From: Bacteroidota bacterium
GTDB lineage: Bacteria > Bacteroidota > Bacteroidia > Chitinophagales > Chitinophagaceae
Direction: 5' to 3'
Length of the DNA: 64,000 nucleotides
Assembly (NCBI GenBank): GCA_947453145.1
Contig: CANGFA010000010.1
Span: 1-64,000 of the forward strand
The notes under the pieces are model-generated. The model saw nothing but the letters and a program-made list of their open reading frames with translations, was not told the DNA's origin and searched no databases. Each line of letters starts with the position of its first letter. Position 1 is the first letter of the stretch. The position numbers and the translations under genes were made by a program. This document shows, piece after piece, positions 17,058 to 25,132 of this stretch.

Positions 17058-20000
17058 TTATTTTTTGCCGGCCTCTTGAGCAAGTCTTAATACTCTACTC
17101 TTAACATCAAAAGCCGAAGCCGCATCCTGAATTAAAGAAATTTGCTTATCGTATTTTTTATTATACTCTTCGGTAAAAATACTTGGCTTTTGCTGAATGG
17201 CAGCTTCTAAATTTTGTGAAAACTGCGCCTCACTCATTTGCTCGCCCAGAGATCTGTAATAATTAAGTTGTTGGTTCACATCTTTTAAAATAGAATTGGA
17301 AATTTTCTTTGCCAAATCATAATCCTCCGCTAAATAACAAGCTCTTAGCATTTCAGCGGCTATTCGATTATCCTGATTACCACCTCTATTGGAAGTCATA
17401 CCGTATGGCAAACTCCGCTCGTTTGTTTCACTGTCTAATTTTCTTAATAAATTCTTGGCTTTGTCTTTTTTGCCTTCCATGATTAAAGAAATTGCCACCT
17501 GCGTTATGGACATACGCAATGAATTTAAATGACGTCTATTTTCTTCGTCAAAATAAACATTCGGGTTCTTTGCATTACCAAAAGCAAACTTGGTCATGAT
17601 GGTGTTATACGCAACCTCGGTATTCACTGGATTTTCTACTTTAATAGGTACCAACTCATATGCTAAACCTCTTAAGCGAACATACTTATCTAATCCTAAA
17701 TCACCTAGCTCCTGAGGAGAAGTAAAGCAAATAGGACGCTTAAATTGAGAAGTTGCAATAATGGCATAAATCGCTAACTCATTTTTCACCAAATGTCTTC
17801 TTTTAGGATCCACGTCAATTAACATTTCATCCAAAATACTATCAGTAGGGCTAGCAATGCCAGCAGCAATAGCATTGGCTTTGTTCACAGGCACTTTAAG
17901 CTTGTGGGTAGGGAAAATATTCATTGGACCACCATCCGTTGGTGTTGTATATTTCCCAGTTGGGTTTGCAACTACATTTCTTAAAACGGAATCCAAATTG
18001 TGATAGCTTTTCTCTGCATCTGTATTTTGAGGTGCATACAAAACATAGTTTAATTTGTTTCCAGCAACCTGATCCTCTGTAAAAATGACATCAAACTTAT
18101 TACTTTCATTTACTTTATATCTAAGCTCTCTCATGTACCAATCAGACCCTAATAAACTATTTACCACAACGCGCACATCGGGACGAATTCCTTCCACCTC
18201 CTGCGCATACCATAATGGATAGGTATCATTATCACCAAAAGAAAATAAAATAGCGTTAGGAGGACAGCTTTCTAAATAATCACGAGCCATGTCCAATGGT
18301 AAAGTTTTTTTGCTTCTATCATGGTCATCCCATTCTTGTTGTGCCATTAAAGTAGGTACTGCTAAGAAACAAATTACCGTCGCTACAATCGCCGCAATTC
18401 TTTGGTTCATTATACTTTTTAACCACTCAATTATTTGTAAAACTCCTAAACCAATCCAAATAGCAAAGGCATAAAATGAACCCACATAAGCATAGTCACG
18501 TTCACGTGGTTGTAAACTTTGCTGATTCAAATAAATAACAATAGCAATTCCGGTGAAGAAGAAAAGTAAACCAGTTACTAAAAAATCCTTCTTTGTTTTT
18601 CTATATTGAAACACAAAACCAATAATACCTAAAATCAAAGGCAACATAAATAAGGTATTGTTGGCCTTATTCTTACTTTTTATGGTATTTGGCATTTTAG
18701 ATTGATCTCCAAAAAGTGCATTGTCAATAAATGAAATTCCTGTAATAAAATTTCCGTCTCTTGGATTGCCAAAACCTTGCACATCATTTTGTTTACCAGC
18801 AAAATTCCATAGGAAATAACGCATGTACATAAACCCAAACTGGTACCTCGTAAAATAAGTAATGTTATTGCCAAAGGTAACGTCTGAACCTTCTTCCACC
18901 CCACCAAATTCTTTATAGGTTTGAAGTTGGCCTCGGTCGTTATCACTATCCCACATTCTTGGGAATAAGTGAGAGGATGGTGCCGATGTCCAATCTCTTT
19001 TTGGCATCTTCCCATTGTATTCATAACTATTTGGCGTTTTAACATACTGATCTGCGCCATCTACGGTATTCACTTGGTCTACAAAATCAGGTCCGTATAA
19101 AATAGGCCAGTCGCCATATTGCTCTCTTCCTAAATATCCAACTAAGGTTACTGGATTGTCTACATTATACATATCCACAGATGGATCTGCATTGGAACGA
19201 ATCATAGTGGTTACATAACTCGTATAACCCAATAAGAAAAAGATGGTAGCCCAGATACCTAATTTTAAAAAATAGATTCCTTTTTTATTCGCATAGTAAA
19301 TCCCAAATGATAAAATTGCAGCAACTAAAACAAAGAAAGTGATAAAGCCACTAAAGAAAGGCAAATGAAAATCATTTACAAACTTTACGTCAAAAGCACC
19401 CGCCCATTTAATGGTATACTGAATTAAAAATACTTGAATGAATCCGGTGATCACCACGCCAATCATGAATGCTATGAAAGTGCCTAAAAAACTAGCCTTG
19501 TAATTGCGGAAATAATAGACCATTACAATCGCAGGAATAGTTAACAAGTTTAATAAGTGAACGCCAATGGAAATACCCATCATGTAAAAAATAAAAATGA
19601 TCCACTTGTCCGAACCTGGTTCGTCTGCTTTATGTTCCCATTTCAAAATGGCCCAAAATACCAAAGCCGTAAAAAATGAACTTAATGCATACACCTCACC
19701 TTCTACTGCACTGTACCAAAATGAATCTGAAAAAGTATACGCCAATGCACCTACGATTCCGGCACCCATAATAGAAATAATTTGTGCATTACTTAATGCC
19801 TCGGTTCCTTTTTGCACCATTCTCTTTGCAAAGTGTGTAATTGACCAAAACAAAAACATAATGGTAAATCCACTTGCCAGTGCACTCATAATATTTACAG
19901 CCTTTGCAGCAGTATGCGGATTGTCGCCAAATAAAACAATAAATAAACGTCCTAATAAAACAAACATAGGCGCTCCCGGCGGATGCGGAATTTGTAACTT

Positions 20001-20129
20001 ATATGCACTACTAATAAACTCGCCGCAGTCCCAAAAACTTCCGGTTGCTTCTGTAGTCATTACATATACGGCACAAGCAATTAGGGTAACTATCCACCCT
20101 GTCCAATTATTCACTTTTTTAAAGTCCAT
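17058..20129 (-). CDS. DUF2723 multi-pass membrane protein, probable GT-C glycosyltransferase, 1023 aa
   Basis: The N-terminal half has about a dozen membrane helices. The first loop reads F-W-D-C-G-E-F-I-S-S-A-Y-K-L followed by I-P-H-P-P-G-A-P, the hallmark of DUF2723 proteins and reminiscent of the catalytic loop of protein O-mannosyltransferase-type GT-C enzymes. The C-terminal about 450 residues are soluble, contain F-S-F-G-D-N-D-T-Y-P-L-W-Y-A-Q, and end in helical repeats. It is a common large protein in Bacteroidota; a role in envelope glycan or protein glycosylation is inferred from the fold only. Monocistronic, with a TAAGTTTG box 20 bases before the start. Confidence 0.82.
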   Translation of the reverse strand: MDFKKVNNWTGWIVTLIACAVYVMTTEATGSFWDCGEFISSAYKLQIPHPPGAPMFVLLGRLFIVLFGDNPHTAAKAVNIMSALASGFTIMFLFWSITHFAKRMVQKGTEALSNAQIISIMGAGIVGALAYTFSDSFWYSAVEGEVYALSSFFTALVFWAILKWEHKADEPGSDKWIIFIFYMMGISIGVHLLNLLTIPAIVMVYYFRNYKASFLGTFIAFMIGVVITGFIQVFLIQYTIKWAGAFDVKFVNDFHLPFFSGFITFFVLVAAILSFGIYYANKKGIYFLKLGIWATIFFLLGYTSYVTTMIRSNADPSVDMYNVDNPVTLVGYLGREQYGDWPILYGPDFVDQVNTVDGADQYVKTPNSYEYNGKMPKRDWTSAPSSHLFPRMWDSDNDRGQLQTYKEFGGVEEGSDVTFGNNITYFTRYQFGFMYMRYFLWNFAGKQNDVQGFGNPRDGNFITGISFIDNALFGDQSKMPNTIKSKNKANNTLFMLPLILGIIGFVFQYRKTKKDFLVTGLLFFFTGIAIVIYLNQQSLQPRERDYAYVGSFYAFAIWIGLGVLQIIEWLKSIMNQRIAAIVATVICFLAVPTLMAQQEWDDHDRSKKTLPLDMARDYLESCPPNAILFSFGDNDTYPLWYAQEVEGIRPDVRVVVNSLLGSDWYMRELRYKVNESNKFDVIFTEDQVAGNKLNYVLYAPQNTDAEKSYHNLDSVLRNVVANPTGKYTTPTDGGPMNIFPTHKLKVPVNKANAIAAGIASPTDSILDEMLIDVDPKRRHLVKNELAIYAIIATSQFKRPICFTSPQELGDLGLDKYVRLRGLAYELVPIKVENPVNTEVAYNTIMTKFAFGNAKNPNVYFDEENRRHLNSLRMSITQVAISLIMEGKKDKAKNLLRKLDSETNERSLPYGMTSNRGGNQDNRIAAEMLRACYLAEDYDLAKKISNSILKDVNQQLNYYRSLGEQMSEAQFSQNLEAAIQQKPSIFTEEYNKKYDKQISLIQDAASAFDVKSRVLRLAQEAGKK

Positions 20130-20149
20130 TTTGACAATTTTAGTAGTTG

Positions 20150-20157
20150 CAAACTTA
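20150..20157 (-). promoter_or_regulatory. -7 promoter box of the DUF2723 gene
   Basis: TAAGTTTG on the minus strand, an exact TAnnTTTG match, 20 bases before the ATG at 20129. Confidence 0.4.
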
Positions 20158-20234
20158 ACTTAAACTTGGCAAAAAGGGAAATTAAGGCCTTAATTAAGAA
20201 TATTTTAAGATTTCCGGGTTCCCTCTAGGTTTTT

Positions 20235-20242
20235 TATCTTTG
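20235..20242 (+). promoter_or_regulatory. -7 promoter box of mtaB
   Basis: TATCTTTG matches TAnnTTTG exactly and ends six bases before the ATG at 20249, predicting a nearly leaderless transcript. It also argues against the upstream TTG at 20240, which lies inside the box. Confidence 0.45.
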
Positions 20243-20248
20243 CAGCTC

Positions 20249-21541
20249 ATGAATAAACAACGTTCCGTCGCATTCCACACCTTAGGCTGTAAGCTTAACT
20301 TTTCAGAGACTTCCACCCTGTCCAGACAATTGGAACAAGAAGGCTTTGAGAAAAAAGCATTTACAGATAAAGCGGACGTGTATGTAATAAATACTTGTTC
20401 CGTTACCGAAAATGCTGACAAGGAATGTAGGCAATTGGTAAGAAGAATTCAGCGTCAAGCCCCAGAGAGTTTTGTAGTGATTACGGGTTGCTATGCGCAA
20501 TTAAAACCTACGGAAATTGCCACAATTCCGGGGGTAGATTTAGTTTTAGGTGCAGCTGAAAAATTTAACCTAGTGCAGCATTTGTCCTCGTTAACTAAAG
20601 GACAGGATGCAAAAATTTGCAGTTGCGATATTGAAGATGTTTCCGGATTTAATGCTTCCTATTCGGTGAGCGATCGTACAAGAACATTCTTAAAAGTTCA
20701 GGATGGTTGTGATTATAGTTGCACATTTTGTACTATCCCCATGGCAAGAGGAAAAAGCAGGAGTGACAGTATCGCAAATGTGGTGATGCAAGCAAAAGAA
20801 CTAGCTAAAAAAGGAGTTAAAGAAATTGTCTTAACTGGAATTAATTTGGGTGATTTTGGGAAAGGGGGTGAGGGTGGTAAAAAACACAATGAAGATTTTT
20901 TTGAATTGATAAAAGTATTGGACCAGGAAACGACCATCCCACGTTATCGCATTTCCTCTATTGAACCTAATTTACTAACCAATGAAATTATAGATTGGGT
21001 TGCAAAAAGCCGAAGCTTTATGCCGCATTTTCATATTCCATTACAAAGTGGTTCAGATGCGGTTCTTAAATTAATGCAAAGAAGGTATAGCACTAGTTTA
21101 TATACAGAGCGCATAAAAGCCATTAAAGCAGTGATGCCACATGCTTGTATTGGAGTTGATGTTATAGTTGGATCACCTGGTGAAACCGAAGCTTATTTTA
21201 AAGAAAGTTTTGATTTTATTCATTCCTTAGACATTTCCTATTTACATGTGTTTACGTATTCGGAACGTGCAATGACAAAAGCGTTGGAAATAAAACCCGT
21301 TGTCCCCATTTCGGTTCGTAATGAAAGGAATAAAATATTAAGGAATTTGTCTTACCAGAAACAGCAATATTTTAATGCGCAACATATAGGCAATACCAGA
21401 CCCGTGTTATTTGAATCTATCAAACAAAAGGACCCTTCAGATATTCCCATGTTAGAGGGATACAGCGATAATTACATTAGAATAACTACACCTTTTAGAG
21501 CAGAGTGGAGTAACCAAATTGTAGATTGGAAAATAAATTAA
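20249..21541 (+). CDS. mtaB: tRNA t6A37 methylthiotransferase MtaB
   Basis: A methylthiotransferase with an N-terminal UPF0004 domain (cysteines in T-L-G-C-K-L-N, N-T-C-S-V-T-E-N and I-T-G-C-Y-A-Q), a radical-SAM domain with C-D-Y-S-C-T-F-C-T-I-P, and a C-terminal TRAM-like segment. The opening V-A-F-H-T-L-G-C-K-L-N-F-S-E-T is typical of MtaB rather than MiaB or RimO. MtaB converts t6A to ms2t6A at position 37 of ANN-decoding tRNAs using two 4Fe-4S clusters. ATG 20249 is chosen because it begins the conserved sequence and follows a promoter box. It is convergent with the NusG-like gene. Confidence 0.9.
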   Translation: MNKQRSVAFHTLGCKLNFSETSTLSRQLEQEGFEKKAFTDKADVYVINTCSVTENADKECRQLVRRIQRQAPESFVVITGCYAQLKPTEIATIPGVDLVLGAAEKFNLVQHLSSLTKGQDAKICSCDIEDVSGFNASYSVSDRTRTFLKVQDGCDYSCTFCTIPMARGKSRSDSIANVVMQAKELAKKGVKEIVLTGINLGDFGKGGEGGKKHNEDFFELIKVLDQETTIPRYRISSIEPNLLTNEIIDWVAKSRSFMPHFHIPLQSGSDAVLKLMQRRYSTSLYTERIKAIKAVMPHACIGVDVIVGSPGETEAYFKESFDFIHSLDISYLHVFTYSERAMTKALEIKPVVPISVRNERNKILRNLSYQKQQYFNAQHIGNTRPVLFESIKQKDPSDIPMLEGYSDNYIRITTPFRAEWSNQIVDWKIN

Positions 21542-21553
21542 GCTTATACTAAC

Positions 21554-22081
21554 CTAGATTGGTGTTACCTCGTGTGGTTTGAATTCTACAATCATTACCA
21601 TATTAATACTTTCAAGTCTTACAAATATATTGTGTTTGCTGGCTTTAATGACCTCTCCCTTTCGTTTCATAAATAAGCCTTGATTAATAGCCACTTTAGT
21701 TTGTGGTGGCAGATTAGTCAAATCAATTATTTCAATAGAAGTACTCTTGGTAGCTAAACCTAGGTATTTTCTTATTTCCTCAATTTCTACGTCTCGAATA
21801 ATTGCAGGTTTTTTCTCGAAATATAAAAAATTAACTACTCCAATGGTGGATAGCACTTTAGCGTAATCTTCTTTGGATATTTTTACAAAAACATAAGATC
21901 TAAATAATGGGACATCAATAATTTTTTTTCGATCGGTCCAAAAGCGTTCTTTCTTTTCCACAGGACACCAGCTGTCAAACCCTTGCTGCATGAGCAAGTC
22001 CTCGACCTTTTTTTCCCATTTAGACTTTGTATATATTACATGCCATTGTTTAACTTCTGGCTTCACTTGTTTTGATTCCAT
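21554..22081 (-). CDS. UpxY/NusG-family transcription antitermination protein, 175 aa
   Basis: An N-terminal NGN domain (W-H-V-I-Y-T-K-S-K-W-E-K-K-V-E-D-L-L...Y-V-F-V-K-I) and a C-terminal KOW-like part (about residues 125-175) make a full-length NusG paralogue. The W-H-V-I-Y-T-K-S-K-x-E-K-K opening is typical of UpxY proteins, which in Bacteroides prevent premature termination in capsule operons. No capsule locus is in this window; it sits five bases after a C-terminal processing protease gene and is probably cotranscribed with it. A specialised operon target elsewhere is likely, but which one cannot be said. Not the housekeeping nusG, which normally neighbours secE and rplK. Confidence 0.8.
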   Translation of the reverse strand: MESKQVKPEVKQWHVIYTKSKWEKKVEDLLMQQGFDSWCPVEKKERFWTDRKKIIDVPLFRSYVFVKISKEDYAKVLSTIGVVNFLYFEKKPAIIRDVEIEEIRKYLGLATKSTSIEIIDLTNLPPQTKVAINQGLFMKRKGEVIKASKHNIFVRLESINMVMIVEFKPHEVTPI

Positions 22082-22086
22082 TTGTA

Positions 22087-24270
22087 TTACTTTACCGCCA
22101 CTTTTGTTGGATTAAAATAACCAAGCAATTTACAAGATTCGGAAATTTGCTTATCCTTTGCCACCATTTTTAACCAAGCCTGATATCTTTCCTGTTTAGG
22201 CTTATCTGGATTATTATAAAATTTATCGTAATCTACTTTTGCAGGCACTACTTGCATAGAATCTTTTAATTTTAAAATTTGCTCATTCTCTTTCATCACC
22301 GCCTGCAATTTTTTCTTGTAAGCAAGATACTTATCCAATTTTAAATACACGGGGGCGTATATTTGAGTAGAAACAAATTGTAAATTATTTTTAAACTTTA
22401 GGGTATTGCTATCAACTTCCTTTTGTTGTTGCGTGTTTATAGTTTGTTTAATATTATCCAGATTATAACTGCCTACCCAAGGCTGGTATTTTGAACTTTG
22501 AATTTGATCCCAAGGCAATGCCGAAGGATTGTCTTTTTCTCTGTATTTTAAAAGCTCATACTCGTCTGGGAAAACAACATCTGAAGCCACCCCTTTACGT
22601 TGTGTAGAACTACCGTTAATACGATAAAACTTTTGGAAAGTTAATTTAACCGCACCATACTCGGTTTGGATGCCTAAAGAGTCTAATGGTTTGCCAAAAG
22701 CTACATTACGTTGAACCGTACCCTTTCCGTAGGTTGAAGTACTTCCTACAATAAGTCCTCTTTTATAATCCTGTATTGCTGCAGCAAAAATTTCACTTGC
22801 CGAAGCGCTAAATTCATTTACCATCACTACTAATGGTCCATCATAAATGGCACCGGCTGTTTCATCGGCCAATACTTGTGAGCGTCCATCTTTGTCTCTA
22901 ATTTGCACTACCGGACCTTTATTTATAAACAATCCTACCATTTGAACAACCTCGTACAAGGAACCTCCTCCGTTGTATCTAATATCTATAATTATACTCT
23001 TTACTTTTTCTGCTTTTAATTTTTCAACTTCTGCAGCGATGTCTTTAGAACATCTAGCACCTTCCTCTCTATCAAAGTCGGCATAAAAATCGGGCAATAA
23101 AATATATCCAATTTTATCATTGCCTTTGGTGATAACTGCACTTCTTGCATAACCTTCATCCAACACAATTTTTTCCCTTCTTAAGGAAATTACTTTCACC
23201 GTACCGTCTAACTTTTTAACTGTCAATCTTACTTCTGTTCCTAAATCACCTCTAATTAATTTAACTGCATCTGTCACTTCATAACCAGCAATATCTACTG
23301 GCTCCTCGGCCCCTTGTGCAATTTTAGTAATCACATCATTCACCACAAATTGACCCGATTTCCAAGCAGGTCCACCAGGTGTGATACTTGCAATTTTTAC
23401 TCCGTTATCATCCGCCCCTAATTGCGCACCAATGCCATAAATGACACCGCTCATTTGCTCGGTAAAGGAACGTTTTTCAACTGGTGCAAAATAATCGGTG
23501 TGTGGATCCATAAGCCCTGTAATGGCATTTAAGAATGCATCAAACTTTTTTTCTTCGTTAAAAGTTTTATCTAAGGACTCAAACTTCTTATGGTATGATT
23601 TTGCAACGGAAGCGCGCGCGTCCACTTCTAATTCCGATTCAGATTTATATACAAATTTATTGTTCGCAGTTCCTTTTGCAGAGTCTGCCGTATTTTTTTT
23701 CTTGCTTTGTGCGTCTCTATCATCCATTAAAGAAACGTATTTTTCAAGTGTTCTATATTTTATTAATTTATACCACCTGTCATAACGTTCCTTATTGTTT
23801 TTTGGATAACTAATACTATCAGCTTCTAAATAAACCGAATCGTCTACATTAAAATTAAAAGGTTGTTTTAAAATAGAATCTGCTATTAATTTTGCTTCCT
23901 TGTACCTAATATCATATAACTTACTAACCGCCGGTTCAAATTCTATATTGTCACCGTGAATTTCATTGTCAATAGTTGTTTGATATTTTTTTAAAGCAGA
24001 AATATCCTCTTGGGTGAAATAACTTTTTTCTGGATCCAACGATTTTAAATAGGCTTCAAAAACATCTTTAGAAAAATCGTCATCCACTTTCCTAGGACTA
24101 TAATGTTCCGACTCTAATAACCGACCTACTGCAGAAAGCAATTTTCGATGTCTTAATTCTGTCGTTTCTAATGGATTGCTCTTAAAAGCAAAAATCAAAC
24201 TTCCAATTACTAGCAAAGTGGCAAAAAATTTCCACTTATTTTGTTTTACATATGTCATAAATGTGCGCAT
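22087..24270 (-). CDS. C-terminal processing (tail-specific) protease, S41 family
   Basis: An N-terminal signal anchor (about residues 10-28) is followed by a long helical region, a PDZ domain (G-V-I-Y-G-I-G-A-Q-L-G...G-P-A-W-K-S-G) and the S41 catalytic core. The nucleophile Ser is in N-E-F-S-A-S-A-S-E-I-F-A and the general-base Lys in S-T-Y-G-K-G-T-V-Q. A DUF3340-like C-terminal extension makes it a Prc/Tsp-type enzyme of about 727 residues. It degrades or trims periplasmic proteins by their C-termini. The ATG at 24270 is preferred over a TTG at 24282; another ATG follows at 24258. A TATTTTTG box lies 9 bases before the ATG. Confidence 0.88.
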   Translation of the reverse strand: MRTFMTYVKQNKWKFFATLLVIGSLIFAFKSNPLETTELRHRKLLSAVGRLLESEHYSPRKVDDDFSKDVFEAYLKSLDPEKSYFTQEDISALKKYQTTIDNEIHGDNIEFEPAVSKLYDIRYKEAKLIADSILKQPFNFNVDDSVYLEADSISYPKNNKERYDRWYKLIKYRTLEKYVSLMDDRDAQSKKKNTADSAKGTANNKFVYKSESELEVDARASVAKSYHKKFESLDKTFNEEKKFDAFLNAITGLMDPHTDYFAPVEKRSFTEQMSGVIYGIGAQLGADDNGVKIASITPGGPAWKSGQFVVNDVITKIAQGAEEPVDIAGYEVTDAVKLIRGDLGTEVRLTVKKLDGTVKVISLRREKIVLDEGYARSAVITKGNDKIGYILLPDFYADFDREEGARCSKDIAAEVEKLKAEKVKSIIIDIRYNGGGSLYEVVQMVGLFINKGPVVQIRDKDGRSQVLADETAGAIYDGPLVVMVNEFSASASEIFAAAIQDYKRGLIVGSTSTYGKGTVQRNVAFGKPLDSLGIQTEYGAVKLTFQKFYRINGSSTQRKGVASDVVFPDEYELLKYREKDNPSALPWDQIQSSKYQPWVGSYNLDNIKQTINTQQQKEVDSNTLKFKNNLQFVSTQIYAPVYLKLDKYLAYKKKLQAVMKENEQILKLKDSMQVVPAKVDYDKFYNNPDKPKQERYQAWLKMVAKDKQISESCKLLGYFNPTKVAVK

Positions 24271-24279
24271 GAAGTATTT

Positions 24280-24287
24280 CAAAAATA
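24280..24287 (-). promoter_or_regulatory. -7 promoter box of the S41 protease gene
   Basis: TATTTTTG on the minus strand, an exact TAnnTTTG match, nine bases before the ATG at 24270. A TTTG lies 24 bases upstream of it, slightly longer than the usual -33 spacing. This box overlaps the alternative TTG start at 24282, which supports the later ATG. Confidence 0.4.
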
Positions 24288-24391
24288 GCGCAAAAACCCT
24301 ATTCTTGCTCCCAAACTGGAATAAACTGCTTTATTTTACCATAATTTTATAAAAAGATGTAAAACAAGTTTTATACATTACCGAATTAGTG

Positions 24392-24399
24392 TATTTTTG
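24392..24399 (+). promoter_or_regulatory. -7 promoter box of tRNA-His
   Basis: TATTTTTG, an exact TAnnTTTG match, ends 11 bases before the first base of the mature tRNA. Confidence 0.5.
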
Positions 24400-24410
24400 C
24401 GACCCTAAAT

Positions 24411-24485
24411 GGAGGGCGTAGCTCAGTAGGTTAGAGCGACAGTTTGTGGCACTGTAGGTCGTGGGTTCGAGACCCATCGTTCTCC
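24411..24485 (+). tRNA. tRNA-His(GTG)
   Basis: A complete cloverleaf: acceptor GAGGGCG/CGTTCTC (24412-24418 with 24478-24484), D-arm GCTC/GAGC, anticodon stem ACAGT/ACTGT (24439-24443, 24451-24455) with loop TTGTGGC and anticodon GTG at 24446-24448. The T-arm is GTGGG-TTCGAGA-CCCAT. The extra G at position -1 (24411) opposite discriminator C73 (24485) is the identity mark of tRNA-His. The 3' CCA is not encoded (CCC follows), so it must be added by nucleotidyltransferase. Confidence 0.97.
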
Positions 24486-24489
24486 CCCG

Positions 24490-24522
24490 AAAAAACCTAT
24501 CCCAACTGGGATGGGTTTTTTT
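24490..24522 (+). terminator. terminator after tRNA-His
   Basis: Stem AAAAACCTATCCCA / TGGGATGGGTTTTT (one G-T wobble) starts five bases after the tRNA and ends in a run of seven T. Confidence 0.8.
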
Positions 24523-24538
24523 ATAAAATTAGTTTTAA

Positions 24539-25036
24539 ATGAATTTGTATTTAATCCCTGTACTTACTGGAATACTTACTTGGTTTATTGCTTGGTTATT
24601 TATTCAAATGTTGGTTAATTCAAAACAATTTGGGATCTACCATTTTATACAACAATTGGATATGACCATTTTAGTGAATGAGGAAACCGGCAATAAACAA
24701 TTTGAATCCATATTGCCAACAATTGACGCTCAATTAGATACCTTTTTTACACATAAACTTGGTGAAAAAATGCCCGTTGTATCCATGTTTATTGGAGATA
24801 AAACTATTGGGCAATTAAAGACTGTTTTTGTTGAGGAATTAAAGGATATTTTTCCCGTTTTAATTCAACAAATGGCAGATAAAACAAAACAAGATGTATT
24901 AGAAAACTGGGAAGCAAAATGGCTTAAAACTTTAGCAGCTAGTCTATTTAAAGCAACTAGGTCATTTAGAATCTTTTCTTTCCTAATAGGCTTGATTTAT
25001 GGTTTGCTTTTAGCACTGCTCAAGAACCACTTTTAA
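24539..25036 (+). CDS. small membrane protein of unknown function, 165 aa
   Basis: Two hydrophobic segments bracket the protein: residues about 5-28 (I-P-V-L-T-G-I-L-T-W-F-I-A-W-L-F) and about 143-160 (F-S-F-L-I-G-L-I-Y-G-L-L-L-A-L-L). The soluble middle is helical and acidic. The opening and the paired terminal helices recall DUF445 (YheB-like) proteins, but the protein is much shorter than that family and I would not assign it. It stands between tRNA-His with its terminator and an outer-membrane protein gene, with no operon partner. Confidence 0.6.
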   Translation: MNLYLIPVLTGILTWFIAWLFIQMLVNSKQFGIYHFIQQLDMTILVNEETGNKQFESILPTIDAQLDTFFTHKLGEKMPVVSMFIGDKTIGQLKTVFVEELKDIFPVLIQQMADKTKQDVLENWEAKWLKTLAASLFKATRSFRIFSFLIGLIYGLLLALLKNHF

Positions 25037-25132
25037 TTACCGTTTATATAAAGCTATTGCCTTAGCTAGATTATATGACGGATATTTGCAAATCAAATTA
25101 AACTCGTTTTCTAAATAAATATCTAACTTAAT

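Noticed and set aside
19597-20163. 188-aa plus-strand frame
   Set aside because: It runs antisense to the DUF2723 gene, has no recognisable motif and reflects the codon pattern of the membrane helices opposite.
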